Assembly (NCBI GenBank): GCA_011009095.1
Contig: VTPC01089559.1
Location: 58,755 to 122,754, forward strand
Source: Ignelater luminosus
Lineage: Eukaryota; Arthropoda; Insecta; Coleoptera; Elateridae
DNA: 64,000 bases
Direction of reading: 5' to 3'
The notes under the pieces are model-generated. The model had not been told where the DNA came from, searched no databases, and saw nothing but the letters and a program-made list of their open reading frames with translations. Position numbers and translations under genes: made by a program. Shown piece after piece: positions 37,674 to 50,581 of the stretch; the first letter of the stretch is position 1, and the number at the start of each line of letters is the position of its first letter.

Positions 37674-38074
37674 CAGGGTGTGCCACCTTAATGACATGAT
37701 ACTTTACAGGAGTGTTCTTTGGTCAAAAACAAACAAAAAAGCCCTTATTCGGAATCTATTGTAGACGTGGATATTTCTGAACGTATAAGAAATTCTTTTA
37801 AGATGAGAATTCGTGCTTGCGTTCAAAGAAATGGTGGACACATTGAACATCTCTTGTAAGAGCTTATTTATTTTTAGTAAAATACAATTTTATTTTAATA
37901 ATTAATGTTATCAACTTATTTTTGTTTGTTTATTGTGAATTTCTATGATTTTTAAATAAATGTCTCTTTCGTAAACTTTGCATTTGAGACTATATGTTTA
38001 TTAGGACTTTTTTGCTTGTTTTTGACCGAAGAACATTCCTGTAAAGTATTATGTAATTAAGGTGGGACACCCTG
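37674..38074 (+). mobile_element. 401-bp deletion derivative of a Tc1/mariner-class transposon
   Basis: The left end CAGGGTGTGCCACCTTAATG follows TA (37672-37673). The right end, reversed, is CAGGGTGTCCCACCTTAATT before TA (38075-38076). The arms pair over about 70 bp, including ACTTTACAGGA(G/A)TGTTCTT and GGTCAAAAACAA(A/G)CAAAAAAG. Between them is the 3' end of a transposase gene and its stop, joined almost directly to the left arm. The element is therefore non-autonomous and was generated by internal deletion. Confidence 0.94.
37749..37859 (+). pseudogene. C-terminal tail of a transposase inside the 401-bp element
   Basis: The frame ending at the TAA 37857-37859 reads DVDISERIRNSFKMRIRACV followed by QRNGGHIEHLL. 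The RIRACV...NGGHIEHLL ending closely resembles the C-terminus of insect Tc1/mariner-class transposases with a DDE_3-type catalytic domain, in which an NGGHFEHL-like end is common. There is no start codon or catalytic region. It shows which autonomous family mobilised the element. Confidence 0.8.
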
Positions 38075-38076
38075 TA

Positions 38077-39424
38077 TATGTCACTAAACATAGATTCGCT
38101 GCTTCTGTGTTCTGAACGTATTACTTAGGAAAAAAATGCTATGATGTACAGGTTTTTGCAGAAATAGTGTCACAAAACATCAAATATGCAAAAGTTGATT
38201 TATATTAGCATTAATTACGCAAAATAGATATTTTTAAAATTCAAAAAGTAATTCGACTTTGTATATTGGTTTAACTTATTGTTTTTTTAAAATGTGTACT
38301 ACGAAATTATTTATACAAGAACCTGTACATAAAGATGTAATAATTGCATTTTTTTGTTCAAGCGATGATTTAATTCATTTAAATTTTACAGATGCATTTA
38401 TAATATAAATAATTAATACTGTGACGCATAACCGGATATTTGGATATTTTTGAACATTGTGTTGTTTGTTGAATGTGCATCCTTTATAATTTGCGCTCTA
38501 GATCGGTAGAAAACGAACATTAATTCTTTTTAAATTTTATTTATTTATTTATAGTTATCTAAAAGTAAACATATATACTATAACAATTACTGAAGCTATA
38601 AATTTATTACTAGATTTTTATACATGCGTTTTTAGAAATATAAAAATAATTGAGAAAAATAAAAAATAACAATTGTATGCGTTTTGGATGAAAATATCCA
38701 TCTTCAGGAAAATCTACTTTATTTTTATTGTAATGGAATGTTTTGCAAATACCTAGGAAATAATTGTTATTAATTATTCTATACGCATTGTTCAAGGTGT
38801 AATTAGAGGTAGGGAAAGTGAATTAATGGAGTGCAACACAATAATTCGATTTGAATAATCAATAAAAACGTAATTAAAATACAATAAAACTCAAAAAAAG
38901 ATAGAATTTATTAATAATTCGCATTTTTTACATTGCACTTTTTATCCCAAGGTTTTCCTAAATGACACACATAAATATTAAAATCGCGGATAGCAAATTT
39001 TAATGATTTCAAAATAAACTTTTATAATCTATAAGCAGTTCCAAAAAAGTTGGCAGGTGTTGATTGATATCATAAATCCTTTCACAAAGGTTGGAGCATT
39101 TTTCTTCTGCAGGAACTGCAACACATTTTATAGTAGCTAAAATTAAATCTAAGAATGTAATTTCATAAGCCAATAAACTGAACAATCTTGAGTCGTTTGC
39201 AGAGATTAATTATTAACTTCCGCGAGATATTTTTCACAGATTTTGTGAACCACGAATAAAATATATATGTCAACAGGCGGAAACGAATAGATAATGTTTC
39301 GTGCAATAAAACATTCTGGTAGTCCTAACGAATCGAGATGCAGTTTTGTATCTATCCGTTTGACCAAATAAATCGTGTAGGTAAAATGCGTTTCCTTGTC
39401 CAAAATCCTTTGTTAGCTTAGCGC
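38077..39424. other. AT-rich DNA without a recognisable gene
   Basis: Short ORFs at 38610-38795 and 39206-39403 on the minus strand show no motif. TTTA-type simple sequence lies near 38541. Confidence 0.5.
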
Positions 39425-39560
39425 ACACATGTAATAACCTTGCGCCGTGATCCCGGCCCGCGGCCGTGCACCGCAGTTGCTTACGTAATAGGACCTATGC
39501 GAATGAATCTGCCCCGCGGCCTCTCAAGGCCCGCGCCCCCCCTTCAATTTGGCAGCTCGC
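39425..39560. promoter_or_regulatory. GC/CpG-rich patch, candidate promoter or 5' exon
   Basis: About 135 bp with CCCGGCCCGCGGCCGTG, CCCCGCGGCC and CCCGCGCCCCCCC form the most GC-rich sequence in the window. The patch is followed by about 200 bp of moderate composition. That stretch contains ATGGAAATGCGAG directly followed by a donor-like GTATGT (39773-39778). A second smaller GC block, GGCCCGCGCTTC, occurs at about 40111-40122. A promoter with a short first exon is a possible reading but is inference; the patch could also be an unrelated GC-rich insertion. Confidence 0.42.
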
Positions 39561-42500
39561 AAAACTTCGTTAAACATTTTTTCCTGGTTAACAGAAATAG
39601 CAGCTGGTTAAAATTGCTTTTGCAGTTTTATTATTGTGTTAGTGTCACTTTGTGTAACGTAGATTGTAAACTTGTATAAATGCATTGTAGAATGTGCTTA
39701 TTACTGGTCGTGAATGTATAACGTTTAAAAATTTTGTGTTGCCGGAAATATATTTAGTTATGGAAATGCGAGGTATGTGTTTATAATTTATTATTGTTAA
39801 TGAGAGCAGGTGACAATCGTTATCAATTATCATATGAGATTTCTAAGAGGCGAAGACTTAAAAACCGAAAACGTTTTTCTTTTTTTCTTGTTTAAACATT
39901 CGATTGTTTTTAGTTGCACATTTTTAATAGTACGTTTTTCCTTGATTTTTTCCTAATCGCTAAATCTGTAATGATTTATTTTAGAATGCATGCGCTGTTC
40001 AAGTGCGTTTTAACCAACTTTTTAAATTTAGTTGCTGCTCGCGATGCACGATTATTTTCGCTTTGCAAATATGAATAGATAGATAGAGAGATATTCAACT
40101 TGCAAATTCTGGCCCGCGCTTCATAGGCGTCGACTCGTTGACTTTACATAAGGATTTTTCACATGTTTCGACATAAATATTTATATTTATAATATTTATT
40201 TGTTTTTGTAGCCTATCATTGGAGATTTTGTTATCGGCCATGTGTTTACGTATTAGCAGTAAATTTTTGACGGAAATCCGTTTGAAATTTTATCAAGGTA
40301 AAATGAGTAGGTAAATTTTACGTTTATGTTTACGAATAAAAAGGCAAAAATAGAATTGTATGTAATGTATAATACGTTTTTATGTAGTAATTTTAGTACA
40401 CGATATTATTTTTTGTTCAATGTTTTTGAAATTGTTCTAGTTACAAATAAGTGAAAACGTAAAAAAATACAGTTTAGATGTTTAGAAGTTTTCTAAAATA
40501 TTCTAAAATGCATGAGAACTGTGGCCACCTAATTAATGTTTTACTAGGATATCCTTGAACTTAAAACAGTGGAGGGATTGGATCTCTTTGAACTTGGGAT
40601 TAAAATTTCTGGGCGTATCAAGTTCATAATGTTGTATATTGTTAATTTTTTTAGGTTTTTACAATGAAATGATAATTATTAACAAAATATTGCCATATAC
40701 CATCTTGTGTGAAGCTGCATAGTGTTTATATCTTTTGAATTGTAAATCATTAATAGAAAGTAGAAGTTATTTCGTCACTCATTCCTTTTTATTTTTGATA
40801 AATTAATGATTTGTAAAGTTTGATATAGCTAATATTACAATTCTTTCTAAGTGAGTTTTTTTTTAATTAGTAATAATACTTTGTGAAGTTAGAATTCATT
40901 TCATTCGCGTACACTTTTTGGTAGCTAATTCGTACAATGTTTAATTATTTGTGTTGACATCAAGACGATTATAAATAAATCTCAGATCCTCATTCACAGT
41001 GATAGAACTAAAAATGTTTTTGGGGTGTAGGTTTGGTTTGCTTTTTGATTTTTGGCCTTCTCGCTCTCCACTAGAACAAAAATAATGCAAGTCAGTGGTA
41101 CAAAACAGCAAAACGAATTTAAAATAAAACAGCTAGTGCTACAATGAAAAGTTTCCTTTGTATGCATTGTTAAATCTCTGACCAGCTGACCGTAATTCGT
41201 GCCTCTAACAAATGAACTCGCACCCTTGATGGCGTTGCAGTTGCTGGCTACAACTGCATGTACAATGGAAACGAAGCTTTAGCTTAAATTTAAAATAGAA
41301 ATTTGTACAATTTTGAATATATTTTAGAAATTTTAAACATATGACTTTGAGAGTGTTATAATTTTTTGTAAAATTCTTGACATTTATAAAATAAAAAAAA
41401 TGTAATAATTATAGGGCTTACAGAATCACTTTGATGAGGTTAATGTCTTCATTTAAAACTTTTGCGGCTATAGCACAAATGTGATGATGATACATAAACA
41501 TAATTAATTTTTTTAGTATTCATATGCGATCGTGTTTCAGCTATTCCCAGAATTAATTATAACTACTATGGTAACAAATTAGTATGATTCTTATAAATAA
41601 ATTAGTTCAGGAATTTATAATAATTTCTTACAATAAGTAATATTAATAAATACAGGTAGATGAATAAAAAAAAATCATGCAGATTTTTTTATGTAAATCT
41701 TAATTTAGAAAATTGCAAATTAGGAAAAGGTCAGTGGAAAATTCAGTGCTGGGTATTATAAAATGTCGTATTTGTTTCTATTAGAAAGTGCATAAGACAC
41801 AATTTAAAGGTTGCAACTGCTAGCGATTGTTAAATGACATTTTTTCTTGCTTCTATATAGCTTGCCAATGCCTCTCACCAGTCTAGATATAATAATTTTG
41901 CAATCAATATAAAAATCCTATAAATTTTAGCTAACCCAATTTGTTCTCTAGCTTTCTGAACTTATGGCCTTACGGTCTCCCAAAATTAGATATTTAACGA
42001 CAAAACAACATTCTGTTTACGAATAAAACCAAATGTCATTACTTAACTTTTATTTCCGGTCCTTCGAGCCAGATATTGTAAAATAAGCAAAAATCGAAAT
42101 GTAAAGCTTACGTAGTATCTTTACCTATATTACAATAAAAGGCCCAGAAAAATAACACACCTAGTGCAGTCATCTTTATAAAAAGATCAAGTTTCAATTC
42201 CAGTTTTATTTTTGCAATAATCAGAATAATGATCTTAGTAACCTTTCTGATTAAACTAAATACATTTTAATACAAGCAACTACATTGTTAATAATACTCT
42301 TAAGCACATTTGTATTATTAGAAGAATTTGTAGAATTTATTTTAAATTGTCCTTGAGGAACTATTGACCCCCAAGGTGAATTTCGAGATGCAGCATTCTT
42401 AGAGGGTACTCCCGATGCTTTTAAAGTTCCCCATTTTGATTATTTTATTCCAAAGTTGCACTTTTAGTTGATAGTTGACTCTTTACAAAAGATTTTCAAA

Positions 42501-42639
42501 AATATCAAACGACCCTGCATATCACACATTTTAGCTTTCCGTTGAAGCGGCCAAATTCTTGGCTTGTACTAAAAGCGTTTTATTTCCAAAATACTGTCTT
42601 AATGTGTTCAAAAGAAAAGAAAATTAATAAATCTTCAAA
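39561..42639. other. AT-rich DNA; small hairpin at 41236-41258
   Basis: No gene is recognised. TGCAGTTG (41236-41243) and CAACTGCA (41251-41258) form a perfect 8-bp hairpin with a 7-nt loop. GATA-type simple sequence lies near 40077-40092. Confidence 0.5.
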
Positions 42640-44040
42640 GAATCTGAATAATAAGTACTACAATGTAAAAATATAACAAGTTGCTAGCGTTCATAAAATG
42701 CCTTTAATCAGCTGGTTATAAAGTTTTCCAGTTGTACATATAAAAAATTCTGTCTTCAGTAAGGTGAAGATTTCCAATGTAGGTCAGACAGCACAATCTC
42801 TTCTAGATCTCTCGTCTTGGAACATCAAGTTATCAGTATAATCACAGTATAACAGTTAGAATTGATACCAGTTAGTAGGGAAAAAACAGTTTCAGGAATC
42901 TCTAATTGTGCACCTCTTCATTAAGATACAGATCTCAAACGTAAGTTAGATACCTCAATTTCTTCTAATAATAAAATATTAATTTTTAAGAGTGTAACCT
43001 AAAGAAATCGAAATACAATCATTAGGATCGTTTTGATTGCTAGGGAAGAAATATTCCAGAAATTCTCAGTTGTACACAAAAATATCTAAAGGGTGTAACC
43101 TAAAGAAATTAGAGCATAATCGTTAGGATAGTTTTGATAAACAGATTTGTTATGGCCTAAATCAATGTACACTCTTGGCGAAGCCTGGAATTGATACCAA
43201 CCGATAGAGAGAAAAAAAAAGTTGCAAAAACTCCCATTTGCGCACATACGAACGTTATCTTCAGTAAGGTGAACGCTTCAAATGCAAGTCATATAGTACA
43301 ATGTCTTCTAAACTGTTCGTCTTGAAATGTCAAATTGTCAACCGTGAAACGTGAAATTGGTAACAGTCAATATAAGTTCGTTATGGTTTAAATGCATGCA
43401 TCATCTCGAAACTTGAAATTGGCCTAAATCAGTAGGAAAAAAGCAAGTTGCAGGAATTTTAAATGTGCGTTATTACAACTCAAGATTATTTGGAAAACGT
43501 GCAAAAAGAAAATCTTTTGGAGAAAACTCTATACTAACTTACTCTGTAGGACCCCGCCCTCGCTTCCTAATTTTTAAGGAGTCCTAAATTCTAAAAACTC
43601 GTGTATGACGGAATTTCATTATACACTATTTTATTTGGAAAGTGAAAATCTCGTGTAACTTTAACATCTTCAGATCAATAGATTTCTGTGGTTGATGCCC
43701 ATATCACAAATGACCGCAAGAGAAGACAGTTAGGTTTTCGGAAATCCTACAAGATATCATCGATTAGTGAGGTAACCTGAATTTGTATCTACTAGTAAAG
43801 ACAAGAAAACACAGAACCTTTTTGCAATAATTTTACACGTTGACTGTCTTCAAGGTTTACGAGTCTTGAAGTAGATACTGACATATAGAGAGAAGACTTT
43901 CTGGAAAAGCCTAACATTAAATGCAAATGTTGTCTTCAGTAAGATGAAAATCTCAATTTCGAATTAGATAATACAACCATTTTCAAACTATTTGTTTTAA
44001 TACCAAATTACCGACTAGATCTACACATAAAATCCGAAAT
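42640..44040. repeat. Old, highly diverged tandem array
   Basis: Several word blocks recur in the same order and orientation. One is TCTTCAGTAAG(G/A)TGAA followed by an AA(A/T)G(C/T)(A/T)AGTCA(T/G)A-like tract (42752, 43258, 43936, and a weaker version at 42913). A second is TAGGGAA/GAGAGAAA followed by GTTGCA(A/G)-like and T(A/T)(A/T)TTGTGCAC (42868, 43038, 43202, 43430). A third is GTGTAACCTAAAGAAAT with AATC(A/G)TTAGGAT(C/A)GTTTTGAT (about 42994 and 43086). Spacing is about 165 bp for early units and about 227 bp or a multiple later. There is no coding content. It looks like a decayed minisatellite or satellite. Confidence 0.72.
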
Positions 44041-47000
44041 AAAAACACAATTGAAAGCCACATTGGCTGAACTTCAAATTAAATGTAGCAGATTATAAAG
44101 AAAGTCAAAATACACAGGATGGTCGTTCTACTATATGAGTAAAGCAAATCAGATGACACTTTCTGATTAATCAGAAGCTAAAAAGGTTGATTTCTATGTC
44201 AAATTAACGTAAAGCCATGCTCAAATACCATATAGAAATTTTGATTCTGATATCCCAAAAAATAAAGAAAACAATTCTTTTTTTCACTCGCTATATGAAA
44301 TCTCTACTGGCTGTAGTATGAGAAAATTGAATTTGAGAATTTTTGAGTTACTTAACAAAAGTAAATGGACATTTTCGTCTTAACTTAATTAATTTATCTT
44401 ATAACAACTAAAATATTTCAAGAATTATTAATACGTTTTAATTGTTTACTACACTGAATTATGGAATAATAGTGACACATTGACCTAGATCTGTGTTGAG
44501 CTTGAATGAAATAGTATTTTATTATTAATTTGTTATTTTAGAAACGGCTAACATTATGTGAAACCACTTCTACTATTTTTTAACACAAAATTGAAATTAT
44601 TGTTATGACTAACTGACTTAAATCAAGTAGCTTGACATCCAAGATGTAACGTAGTTAGGGGAAACATCGAAATTGTTTTTATTTACTGTGGATCTTTCAG
44701 TAATTTAAAAATTTTGTTTGCAAATTTCATTACAAACGCAATTTTCATCAGTATAACAGAAATTAAATCTAGCAAATTTTGATAATTGTAAAACCAAAAT
44801 TAAGGCCTGAAAATGTAAAGTTTTAACATTACATTTTGTTAGTACGAACCTCCAGCACACAACATGTAGGAGTTGTTGCTTATAATCAAGACTTAAATTA
44901 TATAGAACAACTCGTCCTCTGCTTATTAAATTAGTATGATTTACTTGGAAATCAGAGACTCTAAATTGTTCTTTGTCATCAAACTTTACATTTTATAATT
45001 CTCTCTATTTACGCGACATAAAAAAAATAAAGGATCACTTTCACACACATTACAGAAATTTCACAATAATTGTAATCGATAATTTAATCTTGCATGTTAA
45101 ATTATAGTGTAGTTTACTCACACGTCATTTATAATTATAATTAAATTAATTTCTTAAAAGTTCAACGAATTTTAAAAATTCCCAACTACCTAAAATGCTT
45201 TTATGTAATACACCTCAACGGGAATTTTCATAAAGAGGAAACGGAATAGTTTTAGTAAAATTGAAATCGAGATGTATACACGCACATACGGAAAGCTGGG
45301 GGAAAACAAAATATAGACATTGTCATAACCAACTATGTAGGAGGCGACAATGTATTATGTAGGTGTTAGAAAAAAGATGGAACACGTCGCAAACCGGAGG
45401 ATGAAATTATATGTTATTCTAGAGATCGTGTATGCTCTCTATGAAAACTGGAGATGAAATATCGATCTAAGGAGTTGGATTAATCTTTTTTTTCTTGATT
45501 GTTGAATCAAACCAGAATATATTCAGAATGTATAATATCTACGAGCAAAGTGAAGTTTAACTGCCAGTTTTACGGGTGGCCACTCGAATATTTAACCTTG
45601 AAAAACCTTAATGTTCATAATTATTCATTTATTACATAACCTATCTATAATAAGTAAATTATTAAAAAAAATAAATATATTAAGGATATAAATATAATAA
45701 AGTTGGTATCTTTGTTGTTTTTGTGTGATAAAATATCATTCCCAAGGAGCTTTCGAGCTTTAACAAACTATGTAGAGTAGAGGTAGTTTTAGCAGCCCCT
45801 ACCCTTGAGGTTAGTTCGCACCTACTTTTACAATGAATATTTTCTGTAAGAACCGCAACTAAGGGAAACAAGGGGTGTGTGCCTCTTTACCTTAATGTTA
45901 TTAGATGCTTGACCTTCCCAAGGTGTTGAGTGAATTAGTGATAATGACCGTTTACTTGGGAGGTCCAAAACTATCAAGAGAAGTTTTGTATTTAATACAT
46001 AACTCGATGTGAATAGGAAGTAATTATTTGTAGGCGTAAGTTTCAAAATTAACCATTATTAATCACCAATAATTAAATTTCTATCACAACAGTTTTAAAA
46101 TTACCGCTTCTATATTCGTTATAGTTGATTATAAACGTACTGTATATCGGAAATTTTTTGTATCCAACCGGCAGAAAGAAAGAAGCCTCCTAGAACAGGA
46201 CAAGAATGAGTCATGGTCATTGTTGTGTAGGACGAATGTATTATCCGTGAGGAAAGAGGGGAATATAAGAGAGCAAAACTTGTCTACTGCACCCTTGAAC
46301 CTTACCATGCAAATCTTGTCATGTTAGGTGATGGGGTTATTTGCATTTTGAATCTGTTAAATTTAATTCTATATTTAATAAGTTGGAAATTAGGTTTTGT
46401 AATAAATATGAATCAAGGAATATCCATTTTATTTTAATGACAGCGGTCATGGTCACTACAGAAATGTAAGTTCACACAAACGCACGAATCCACACTGGGT
46501 TAGGCAAGTTTTATAAAGTTGTTTTTCTGAGAAAAAAATTAGAATGTTGGATTTCACTTGATTTTAACAACATATGTTTAGGTTGGTATTTCTATTGTCA
46601 TCGTTAAACAATAACTTTGAAGATGCATCCATAAATAGAATATTTCCTCGTAGGTATAGTTTTTGTCGATCTATCAATTTAAAAAAAATAAAACCTCATT
46701 AGTTTTATAAACTTCTCATTAAACATTCTTATTATCAAAAAATTTTAAAACAAATATTTAATACAATTTGGAAATACCTTTCCGAGAACTTACTATTAAA
46801 TTCCGGAAAAGTAACTGTTTTCGAAGAGACCTAGTTTTGATCGATTTTTATAATGAATTCTGCAGCTCTTTTAATTATAATAAACTGAATATTTTTTAAT
46901 TTAGAAGAGTTATTAACTTATTAATGCGATTAATTAATTAATTGAACTGATTAAACCAAAACTCTAATAATATTAATTTATTTAATTATCTAAAGAGTAG

Positions 47001-48238
47001 AGAGTGGAGCAAATTCTTCAACCTTATTTTTGAACATTTTTTGTTGTTTATTCAAAGCTGGGGATAATAGGACTACAATTAAGGAAGAAGCAGTTCTTCA
47101 AGGTTATAATATTGGATACGAAGTGAATGAGAAGAAATATTTATTTTGCCAATACCAACAAACGTATTAAGTTTTGTTAAGTATAAATTAATTATTTGTT
47201 GAAGGTCTTGTAGTGATACAAACCTCTTTGAACAATTTGTACCAATTATTAATTATATTATAGATAAATAGGATTTTACTTCTGAAGATTATCATAGAAT
47301 TCTATTAAAGGAATTTTTTTATCATTAATATCAAAACTTCTTTATTGCCGAGCATTTTAAGGAAATATGGCAACTATGCCATTAGAATTATCTGTTTCTC
47401 TTGCAATATATAACGCATCCGCTTCTTTCTAGGAATTTTCTAAAATGGACAAAATCCTTCTTGCAAATTTACTATTTAAATAGTTTATAAAATTTCTGAC
47501 CTTCTGTAACTTCAAGTTGAGTAATTCTGAAAAATATGAAGTTCTTGGAAACCATGAAAATCTCAAATCTTAAGCTTTAAGATGATTCATTCATGAAATT
47601 CTTGAGACATGTGCCATAATATTTTCATAGCGTAACCAATTTCCAACGAAATCTGGAAGTATTAAAAAATATGTTTATTTAGAAATTCTCAAAATAGAAA
47701 TTTATTAAGATTTTATTGGTTTGAATTACATAAAAACCAAGTATTTTTAGATTTAGAGTCGTGATATTCTTGAGATCGATGAAACTTGGTTAAATCTGAA
47801 TAAATTTTGTAGAACTGATTAGATCATCGTTTAAGTTAACCCATACAAGAATTGAATACTATAAGAATGAAACTTGACAAGTTATGAAAAGAATTTACAT
47901 CACTTAACTTCAAATTGTAAGAGAGTTTTGGAAATCTCGCTAAATCTTAACAATAAATTGCATATTTTGAATCTTTTGAAATTGCTTATTCTAAATCCAG
48001 CCAAAACAACATTTTAAAATCTTGAAACGCACTAAAGAAAACTGCACAAATTGAGCAATGGAATAATTGAGCACTCGAAAAAAATAGTTCATAAATGCTG
48101 CTCAAAGTGGTAAGTAAAACCTTCTCAATATTTCTTTTAATTTGAAAAAGTATTAATATGAGTCATAGTTACTTCAGTTGAAATAAATTCTAGCTGTGGA
48201 GAAAATTAATGTGAGAGAATTTTGAAAACAATCTCAAA
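44041..48238. other. AT-rich DNA without a recognisable gene
   Basis: Short minus-strand ORFs at 45680-46046 are without motif. From about 47400 to 48000, CTTGAGA/TTCTTGGAAA-like words recur loosely, and may represent a further decayed repeat, but I could not establish a period. Confidence 0.5.
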
Positions 48239-49094
48239 AACGATCTTCTTCTTAAAGTGCTTATTTTTTATGGATGTTGGTCATCATGTTGGCCCATAGT
48301 ATTTTATTGACAGCCGCTCGGAAGAGGTCTGCTGTCATTGCGGTCCTGCCGAAGGTTTTTAAGCTAAGATATTTGGCGACGCCCTGGTCCCCTTCTTCCC
48401 TCGATCTTTTCTTGCAGTATCACTTGCAGTATTCGATACGTATCGCTGTTGCGCATAAGCTTTCTCTCCTTCACAGTATTCATAATTACCGGTTCTTTGG
48501 TTACGTGGCTAGAGGCGTCAGTGACTGTCCATGCCTCCGCACCATACAAAAGAACGGAGAACACATAACATTTGAGAACTGAAAGTCGGATAGTTAGGTT
48601 CAAATTCAGATTGCATGGTACCTTCTCAAGGTGATTGAATGCTCCCCTTGCTTTTTCAATTCTGGGCGTCTTGATCTCATATGAGTGGTTTCAGGTGTAT
48701 GATGTTACATCCCAAGTATGTTATTTTGTCTCTTCTCTTCAGACTATCATTGCCTGCTTTAAACTGTGTGTTGATAACTTAATTCTTACTTAAGATCATA
48801 ATGTGTCTTCTTGCTGTTGAGTTTCATTCCATAGTTCTTACTGACGTTAACAATTCGATCAATAAGTCTTTGCAACCCCTCAGAAGTATCAGCAATAAAT
48901 ACAGTGCCGTCAGCATATTTCAGATTATTTATTACCTTCCTTTCCTTCTAGAGCCTCTTGAAATAGTTATTCTGAATAGGCGTTGAACAGCAACAGTATA
49001 CAACCTTGTCTTACTCCTTTTTCTACTAGAAATTCCTCAGATCATTCACGCAAACTATTGTTTGCTGTTTTTTTTGTAGAGATTAGACATTATT

Positions 49095-49269
49095 TCTATT
49101 GGAGATCCATAGCTTAAGGTAGGTATTGATTAGGTTAATAAAGGATACTTTCTTAAGTTTTTGATTTTTATTTAATTTTCTCTACCGGTTTCGTTCTAGG
49201 AACATCATCAGGTTGATGATGATCAAAAACTTAAGGAAGTACCCTTTATTAACCTAATTAGACATTATT
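49095..49269. mobile_element. 175-bp insertion with 36-bp inverted arms and 13-bp target duplication
   Basis: ATTAGACATTATT occurs at 49082-49094 and again at 49257-49269, flanking and overlapping the edge of the insert. Inside, 49130-49165 (TTAGGTTAATAAAGGATACT and on) is the near-perfect reverse complement of 49222-49257. The loop holds CTCTACCGGTTTCGTTCTAG and CATCATCAGGTTGATGATG, itself a small palindrome. RTE protein MSNLY... resumes across the duplicate. A 13-bp direct repeat is longer than the TA of mariner elements and suggests a SINE-like or unknown insertion mechanism. Confidence 0.8.
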
Positions 49270-49769
49270 CTTATATCTCTGTCGTCAACATTTGAGTTTC
49301 GTAGAGTTTCAATCAGCTTCTGTTGTAGTACTCTGTCAAAGGCCTTTTTAAAGTCTATAGACATCGGCGTTGACATCTCTCGCTCGTTGTATTAATACCT
49401 GCGTATCAGCACTGCCCTCTTCGACTTTCCTACATATGTATGTGTATATGGATTATATTCAGGAAGATTTTCAACACATGGCTCATAAGGCTGATAACTC
49501 TGCGTTCTTCACATTTCTTGGCGTTTGGCTTTTTTGGTAGTTTTGGGTAACTTGCCGGTCTTACATATTCGATGTCGTGTTACAATCTCAATTTGTTCGT
49601 CTTCCAATAATTTTAGAACTCTAGCGTGTATTTCTTCTAATGCAGGTGATTTATTATTTTTCAAGCGATTTCTTGCAGATCTTACTTCTTTTCTTGTTTT
49701 ATCCGGTCCACTTTCAGCTTGTTCGTCTATTTCAACTTGGTTTTCCTCATTGAAGAGTTATTCCATATA

Positions 49770-50581
49770 CAGTGTGTCCACATTTCAATGCTCACTATTG
49801 GGATGTCGGAAATTGTAAGAGATACGAAGTCGGTTAATTATCATCAAATCATCTTATTTTTTTTTAAGTGAAATATTTCAGGAACGAGCAAAGATAGAAA
49901 AGAACAGCGAAGAAGGTGTTTTAGAGAATTTACTCCGAAACACAAAAAAATATTTTCGCAATTGTAATTCGGCGGTGAAACGTAAATTCAAATTTTTTTC
50001 TAATGGAATGCCTGCTTGATTTCTATATTACTGAACTGCAGGCCTTAAATGCTTTTCAGTGATACATGGTTTGACATAGCTATTCTTTTGTTTTACCGAG
50101 TTATGAAGTGAAAATCATTTTTCATCATAGTGTGCCATGACATCTAACACACAAAGTCGTGGAGTTTTATCAAAGAAATTCATTTGTTATTCAAAAATTG
50201 CTAAAACAAAATAAATACGTTTTTATGGGGCATTAGCTGCTTATTTGATGCTATCTGTGAATGCTCAGTAAAGTATCTTAAAAGCGTCTTTTGTTTTATT
50301 TTAGCAATTGTTACATAACAAATGTAATTTATCTGACAAAAATCAATGATTTTCATATGTTTAAAGCCATGGCACACTGAATGGAAAATGCTTTTTATTT
50401 AAAGAAAAATAAGATAATTCCGTTTTTAGCAAATATCTAGTAAGCCGTGAACTTTTTTGAAAAAACAAAAGCATAAGTAAACTGATTTCTAAAATAGCCA
50501 AATCTTTTATAATTTAACCGACTTCGTATATCTTACAATTTCCGAGATCCCAATAGTGAGCATCAAAATGTGGACACACTG
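49770..50581 (+). mobile_element. TA-flanked MITE (family B, copy 2) inserted in the RTE element
   Basis: It begins CAGTGTGTCCACATTTCA after TA (49768-49769) and ends GGACACACTG before TA (50582-50583). The interior matches the copy at 2998-3804 in the opposite orientation, including TGTGTTAGATGTCATGGC (as reverse complement) and the block around CTCAGTAAAGTATCTTAAAA. This copy lacks about 95 bp of its left arm beyond the first 70-80 bp, but retains about 95 bp of interior (about 50030-50125) that copy 1 has lost. The two copies thus have complementary deletions. There is no ORF of note. Confidence 0.94.

Noticed and set aside
49525..49818. 97-codon plus-strand ORF
   Set aside because: It is the antisense shadow of the RTE reverse-transcriptase reading and runs into the MITE end.
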